DNA of 64,000 nt, taken from assembly GCF_016808335.1 (NCBI RefSeq), contig NC_053146.1, positions 3,945,015-4,009,014 on the forward strand, read 5' to 3'. Source of the DNA: Panicum virgatum (taxonomy: Eukaryota; Streptophyta; Magnoliopsida; Poales; Poaceae). Below, in pieces: positions 59,112 through 64,000 of this stretch (the first letter of the stretch is position 1; each line of letters opens with the position of its first letter). The notes beneath the pieces are model-generated. The model ran no database searches and had not been told where the DNA came from. It was given only the letters and a program-made list of their open reading frames with translations. A program made the translations under genes and the position numbers.

Positions 59112-61469
59112 CTACGGGTCGTGCTGTCGTGGTACGGCGACGAAGCGGTCCGGGTCGTCGTCGTCGGACGGAGAACTCTCACCCTCGGTGACAGACGGAA
59201 GCTGCTGGTCTGGGTCTGAGCTCACTGGGGGAGTAACTGTCGTGGAGGCTCTCGTGCTGGCACTGCCTGGTAGAGGATCCGTAGAAGTCGTAACCGGGTC
59301 AGCAGAAGAAGTATCAATCTCTGAAGAGGTGACTGCTGAGGCTGCCGGCTGCGTCGACTGTGGAAGCAGGGACTCCTCTACTGCTCCTCCCCCTGAAGGT
59401 GCTGCCTGAAGTGAGGAGGGGAGGGCGACCGACTGAACCGCTGGCGGTGAGTCCTGAAAGAGTGTGGTCGCCGGCAGTGGTGAAAAGAGCGGACGACCGG
59501 CAGACCCAAAGAGTGCTGACATCGAGAACGTGGTCTCCGGTGTCGCTGAGGTAGCTGGAGCTGCAGTAGGAGCTGGAGGAGGAGGAGCTGGTGTGACGGC
59601 AAGCTGAGGTGCTCCTACACCCTGAAGTCCGGGCTGCTGCTGCTGTGGGGCGAGTCCGGTGTGAGAGTAAAGCTGGGAGATCATCCCGAACATCGCCATC
59701 ATGCCCTGCTGCATCTGCTGGAACTGAGCGTCTGTCCTCTGTGAAACTCTGTCAATGAGGCCGACAAAACGCTCCTCTGTCGCTGCACGCTCTCGGGCTG
59801 CCTCTCTCTGAATAGCAGCAATCTGAGCCTCATGGGCTCTCCTGGCCTCCTCCTGAGCAAGCCTGTCCTCTCTCTGCTGGGTCACGAGCTGCTGTAGTAG
59901 TGAAGTGAGCTCGGACGGCTGAGTCACCTGAGACTCAGAGACTGTAGCAGCTGCTGAAGTCGGAGGTGCTGGCTGTCCTGAACCTCCTGCCTCGTGATCG
60001 TGACTGGCTGGGGCAGCTGAAGGAAAGTACTCAACGTCGTCGGAGGAGTCTGACTCAAGCTCAGACCAGTGAATCTCATCATCTCCCCCGGGAAGCTGTG
60101 CCTCTGCTGCTAGGAGTGCCTCATCCTCCTCTGCCACTCGTGCCTGAACCTCCGGTGACAGTCGAGCCATCGCTGCTCTATCTGCGTGTCTGCCCCTCCT
60201 CCTGTCCTGTGGAGCTGTGGGTCGGTAGACAGGGAACCTGGGAGCCTCGTCGTGACGGTAAGGGGCACTGATGGGTGACTCTGCTGGCACTATCATAGAG
60301 CATATGTAACTGATCCAGTGCGCATAGGGAAACTGTCGCACCACACCCATCCCATCAGTGATCACATCCTCGATCTCAGCCAAAATAAAGTCAACTATGT
60401 CAAAGGGCTCGTGAGTGAGGATGTGTAGAAGCAGGAGCTGCTGCAGTCCCGTAAACCCCTCTGGGTAGCCACTCCTCGGTAGCAAAGTCCTCCGGAGGGC
60501 CATGTGTACTGCGTAAGCCTCTGGGGTCAGCAAGCTCGGCACTCTGGCGTAAGAGGCTGGGAACGGCTGGCGGAAGCACTGAGTGATCGCCTCGTGAGAA
60601 GGAGCAATCCCGCCAACCATCGCCCTGCGGGGTGGATCTGAGTCCCCGTAAACCCTCTCGTGCAGCGAGACGTCGACCAGGTCAACTCCAAGAATACCAG
60701 CAATGGTCGCCCTCGACAAACCAAAGTCCTGCCCTCCAAACATGAAGTGTACAGCTCTGCGCTCGGGGGCTATCCAAGCTGTAGCGTAGAACACTCTGAC
60801 CCAGTCCTCGATATAACGGTTCTGCTCCATCTCTAGCAGTCTAGGCAGACCTCTGAAGTGAGCAAAGTGTGCTCTCACATCTGCTCCCCCTGCGGCTGTC
60901 CTCAGTGAGACCCAGTCAAGAACCCTGTGCTGAAAGATCCGGTGGCCCCGCCTCTGGTAGGTCTCGTAGAAACTGGCCTGTAGCAAAGTCCAGAACCTCC
61001 TGTCGACTCTGCTGTCTCGGGTCACCGGGAACCAGACCTCCTCGTCAACACTCCACCTGAGCCTCTTGACCTTGGCCGCATTGGCTCGGGTCAAGTTCTG
61101 GAGCAGCACACCTGGCTCCAGACGCACAACAGTGTCCATACGGAACACTGCGCGCTCGGCCTCTAGGGCCTCGGCTCTACGAGCTGCTGCTGCTGCAGCT
61201 GTGGACCTGCGAGGCTCCTGTGGCTGGTGACCTCCTCGCGTCCTCGGTCCAGTGCGACGCTCGGTCGCTGGTGAAGTCTCTGCTGCTGGGGATGTCTGCC
61301 GAGTGCGGCCAGACCGTCGTAGAGTCGGTGACTCCTGTGTGCTCTGCCCCTGAGACTGCTCAGACTCCTCTGCCTCTGTATCTGAATCTGCAGCTGTATC
61401 TGACTGATCTGACTCTGCTGCTGCTGCTGTCGCGGCTCTGGTGGCCCTGGCACCTCTGACTCTACCCAT

Positions 61470-61500
<31 letters not shown>

Positions 61501-61661
61501 GGGTCCTCCCTGATCTGGAACGGACGAGCGCGGCCTGATGCCTGCTCCTCGGCGGCCTTGGCCACCATCTCGGCCCTCTCGGCCTCCTTCTCTGCACGTG
61601 TCCGCTTGCGAGCGGGCTTCTCGACCACAACTTCCTTCCCTTTCCTCTTCTCGCGACCCAT
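59112..61661 (-). CDS. Extra ORF downstream of pol in Sirevirus-like element
   Basis: The product is 849 aa if it starts at MGREKRKGKEVVVEKPARK; the frame is open further upstream to 62189, but with leader-like composition. Visible parts: a very basic N-terminus (KPARKRTRAEKEAERAE), a GRGRGRGRG run, an acidic Ser/Glu stretch, and a globular core (RVDRRFWTLLQASFYETYQRR to VVRQFPYAHWISYICSMIV). The core resembles the putative plant transposon protein domain often seen in grass retroelement ORFs. A Gln/Ala-rich coiled coil (LLQQLVTQQREDRLAQEEARR) and a Pro/Ser/Thr-rich tail follow. ORFs at this position in Sireviruses have been called envelope-like. I see no signal peptide and no convincing transmembrane segment, so that label is not supported here. 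It is unbroken. Confidence 0.75.
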
Positions 61662-62104
61662 CTCGACTGACGGTGAGCGAAACACGAACGCGGCGCGAAA
61701 GAAGCAGCCCAGGCAAATCGTCGAGCACCTGGTGAGCGCAGATCGGCTGCGGCTGCGGCGTGGAGGTGCGGCTGCGTGGGCGGCAAGGCGTGTGGGAGCG
61801 GCGGCGTGGCTGCGAAAGTGGTGGTGGCGGCGTGAGTTCACGGCGGTTGGCGACCGTGGCGGCGAGCAGCGGCGTGGGTTGTGCAGGTGCGCGCGGGCGG
61901 CGCTGGGTGAGCGCGAGGGTGCGCGGCGGCGGCTAGGAGTGACGGCGCACGGCGGCGGCAAGGTGGAACGGTGGTGGCAGCGCGGGCGCACGGCGGCGGT
62001 GGAGAGACGGCGGCGGCGCGAAGGGAAGGCGGCGGCGGCTCGAAGATGGATGCGGGCGAAACAGAGGAAAGAGAGGCGGCGGCTCGAGCACGACTCATAA
62101 ATGA

Positions 62105-62445
62105 CAGGTGGGACCCGCGATTTTCCTTTACACCGGTTGATCCGACGCGTAGGGTTTGAACGCCGGTTGATTGCGTCGGTGTAGTTCACCCGAGATTCTA
62201 CCAGATCTGTTTTTGAACGCCGGTTGAACCGATGCTGTCAAAAATGAACTCGTCGGTTGATTGATCAAAACACCGGTTGATTGCTAGGTCTCATTTGCAT
62301 TTATGATCACCGGTTGATCCGATGCACTGACTTTTGAATACGCCGGTTGAACGCCTGAAAACTTGACTGAGCTGAGACAAACTTAGTAACGCCGGTTAAA
62401 CCGATGATGATGCTCCATTGAACGTCGGTTTAACCGGTGAAGCCA
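62105..62445. repeat. Repeat block (CGCCGGTTGA / ACCGGTTGATCCGACG) between extra ORF and RNase H
   Basis: Seven or more copies of CCGGTTGA, spaced unevenly over 340 bp, with inverted partners such as GTCGGTTTAACCGGTG near 62425. The motif family is the same as in the LTR repeats at 57893-58365. Confidence 0.75.
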
Positions 62446-63076
62446 AAAACCCCACACTCAGCTCACTCTTCTATGCTAAGTCCAATAAACTTATAAAAAA
62501 AACAAATAAACTCAAGTTAATGGACTTGCATAGGCGACTTTACCCCTCAAAATAAATAGGATAGCACACTTGCTTAAATAAATTTCTTTTTAAACACAAG
62601 GAAAAGCCGCAAGAGAGACAAAGCGCCAAATAAAATGTATGAGCCATGTCATAGGAATATTGAAGATAGAAAGCTTCAAACTCATCATGACATTGCTCAC
62701 TAGGCAATTACGCACCTAACACTTTGCTCTTTTCACTTTTCATGAATTAAGATCTTGTATATGAAAACAAGTCTCATTTTCATCAAGTGATCTCCTTTGT
62801 GACCCTTACGCATGCAATGATGATGCAAACTACAACCACATGCGAAAGTATAATAAACATGAAGTGCACACCTATATGACAAGAAATGCATAACAAGAAA
62901 TTAAGATCTACTTGTCAAGTTTGAACCCACGGGAAGCTTCTTCATGATGAGCCTTTCTACAAGCCTAGAGGAAAACAAGTGGACCACCACCTCTAGCTAA
63001 ACCCTTGCTCATCACTATCTTACCATGGTTAGACAAGTGTCCTATATGTATGCATTTTTCTATATGACATGGCAAC
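62446..63076 (-). other. Untranslated spacer of the copia element
   Basis: AT-rich sequence between the RNase H stop and the repeat block. No ORF is supported. Confidence 0.45.
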
Positions 63077-64000
63077 TTACATGACGTTTGCCGCATCTAA
63101 CACATTGAGCTCATTTCTTAGCCTAACAAAGGTACTCTCGTCTAGAGGTTTTGTGAATATATCCGCCAATTGCTCCTCGGATCTCACACCTTGAAGGGAA
63201 ATGTCCCCCTTGGCTTCGTGATCACGCAAGAAGTGATGGCGAATATCAATGTGCTTTGTGCGAGAGTGTTGAACTGGATTCTTGGCAATTTTTACGGCAC
63301 TTTCATTGTCACAAAGGAGTGGGATCCTATCTAGTTTCACACCAAAGTCCAAAAGGGTTTGCTTCATATATAGGATTTGGGCACAACATGCACCGGCCGC
63401 TATATATTCCGCTTCCGCGGTGGACAAAGCCACGGAATTTTGCTTCTTACTCGACCAAGAAACTAGAGAACGCCCAAGCAAGTGGCAACCCCCGGAGGTA
63501 CTCTTGCGATCCACACGGCTTCCGGCAAAATCCGAATCCGAGTATCCCAAGAGATCTAAACTAGCGCCTTTGGGGTACCACAAGCCTATGCTAGGAGTGT
63601 GCTTGAGATACCGAAGGATCCTATTCACAGCCGAAAGGTGTGACTCCTTTGGGTTAGCTTGAAAGCGGGCACACAAGCACACACTAAACATTATATCGGG
63701 CCTAGATGCGGTAAGGTAAAGCAAAGACCCTATCATAGAACGATAGAGGGATTGATCAATCGGTTTACCGTCCACATCCAAGTCGAGATGCCCATTTGTT
63801 GCCATGGGTGTCTTGATTGGCTTGCACTCATCCATCTTGAACTTCTTCAAGATATCTTTGGTATACTTTTCTTGATGGATGAATGTCCCTTCCTTCATTT
63901 GTTTGACTTGAAAACCAAGGAAGAAGGTCAATTCGCCAATCATGGACATCTCAAATTCCCTAGACATCATGGTAGCAAACTCATGGCTTAGCAAATCATT
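63077..64000 (-). CDS. Ty1/copia reverse transcriptase C-terminus and RNase H, 5' partial
   Basis: The end of the pol polyprotein, which copies retrotransposon RNA and removes it from the hybrid inside virus-like particles. The frame is open to the window edge (NDLLSHEF...). Motifs: LTFFLGFQVKQ and IHQEKYTKDILKKFKM (end of RVT_2, PF07727), KTPMATNGHLDLD, YRSMIGSLLYLTASRPDI, RILRYLKHT, and then RNase H with GYSDSDFAGSRVDRKSTSG, LSTAEAEYIAA, LLCDNESAVKIA, HIDIRHHFLRD and the terminal LADIFTKPLDE. No stop or frameshift is present in the 924 bases visible, suggesting a recent insertion. Confidence 0.93.
   Translation of the reverse strand, partial: NDLLSHEFATMMSREFEMSMIGELTFFLGFQVKQMKEGTFIHQEKYTKDILKKFKMDECKPIKTPMATNGHLDLDVDGKPIDQSLYRSMIGSLLYLTASRPDIMFSVCLCARFQANPKESHLSAVNRILRYLKHTPSIGLWYPKGASLDLLGYSDSDFAGSRVDRKSTSGGCHLLGRSLVSWSSKKQNSVALSTAEAEYIAAGACCAQILYMKQTLLDFGVKLDRIPLLCDNESAVKIAKNPVQHSRTKHIDIRHHFLRDHEAKGDISLQGVRSEEQLADIFTKPLDESTFVRLRNELNVLDAANVM

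Larger units (their letters stand above)
57112..64000 (-). mobile_element. Sirevirus-like Ty1/copia retrotransposon, 3' two-thirds
   Basis: Minus-strand order: RT/RNase H (from the window edge to 63077), a spacer with repeats, an extra ORF (61661-59112), a polypurine tract (58810-58797) and the 3' LTR (58796-57112). An extra ORF after pol plus a long LTR is the pattern of the SIRE/Maximus lineage. gag, protease, integrase and the 5' LTR are outside the window. Confidence 0.88.

Overview
The window is nuclear DNA from a grass (Poaceae). A panicoid is likely but this is inferred. Host genes have GC-rich (GC3-biased) exons with GT-AG introns, and the space between them is packed with typical grass transposons: CACTA, MULE, Tourist- and Stowaway-like MITEs, Sirevirus-type copia and solo LTRs. 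I see no bacterial, organellar or viral signature and no CRISPR array.

Four host genes are well supported. (1) 3413-5600 (+): an INT2/INT4-type H+/myo-inositol symporter, 4 exons, 585 aa. (2) 7686-8873 (+): NSE3/MAGE, a SMC5/6 complex subunit, 6 exons, 236 aa. (3) 40274-41566 (+): a CIN-class TCP transcription factor with a TCP domain, an R domain and a miR319 target site. (4) 48956-52421 (-): an LRR-XI receptor kinase of the At1g17230 type, 2 exons, 1103 aa. A 156-bp decayed LRR fragment at 9404-9559 is related to gene 4.

Layout. 1-2100: left-truncated CACTA with a broken TNP2-type transposase (-). 2.1-9.2 kb: the two plus-strand host genes and a possible gene-bearing foldback element. 10.7-13 kb: a Tourist-like MITE, a pair of long inverted arms (11101-11466 / 12078-12456) each ending in a splice donor, and a 509-bp CACTA MITE carrying a tRNA-like segment. 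14101-23696: a complete 9.6-kb CACTA element with CCA target duplication, a frameshifted transposase and an apparently intact 7-exon second gene. 25.9-27.4 kb: a Stowaway-like MITE and a Pack-MULE-like element with a perfect 9-bp target duplication. 32.6-39.2 kb: a GC-rich retroelement-like sequence with a poly(A) end, split by two probable solo LTRs (target duplications TCGGT and GGTTG). 39270-39604: a Tourist MITE just upstream of the TCP gene. 41.6-47.7 kb: the TCP 3' region, possibly one long 3'-UTR intron, holding a solo LTR (GCTAA duplication) and inverted copia LTR pieces. 49-52.4 kb: the receptor kinase. 55478-57111: the 5' end of another CACTA, interrupted by a minus-strand Sirevirus-like copia (57112 to beyond 64000) with LTR, polypurine tract, an extra 3' ORF and RT/RNase H.

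The host genes show no operon-like link. What unites the window is layered transposition. Four CACTA copies with different subterminal motifs occur within 57 kb. Two of them, at 14.1 and 55.5 kb, share internal sequence but have diverged in the repeated motif (TTTGCCGAGTG versus TTTGCCGTGTG).
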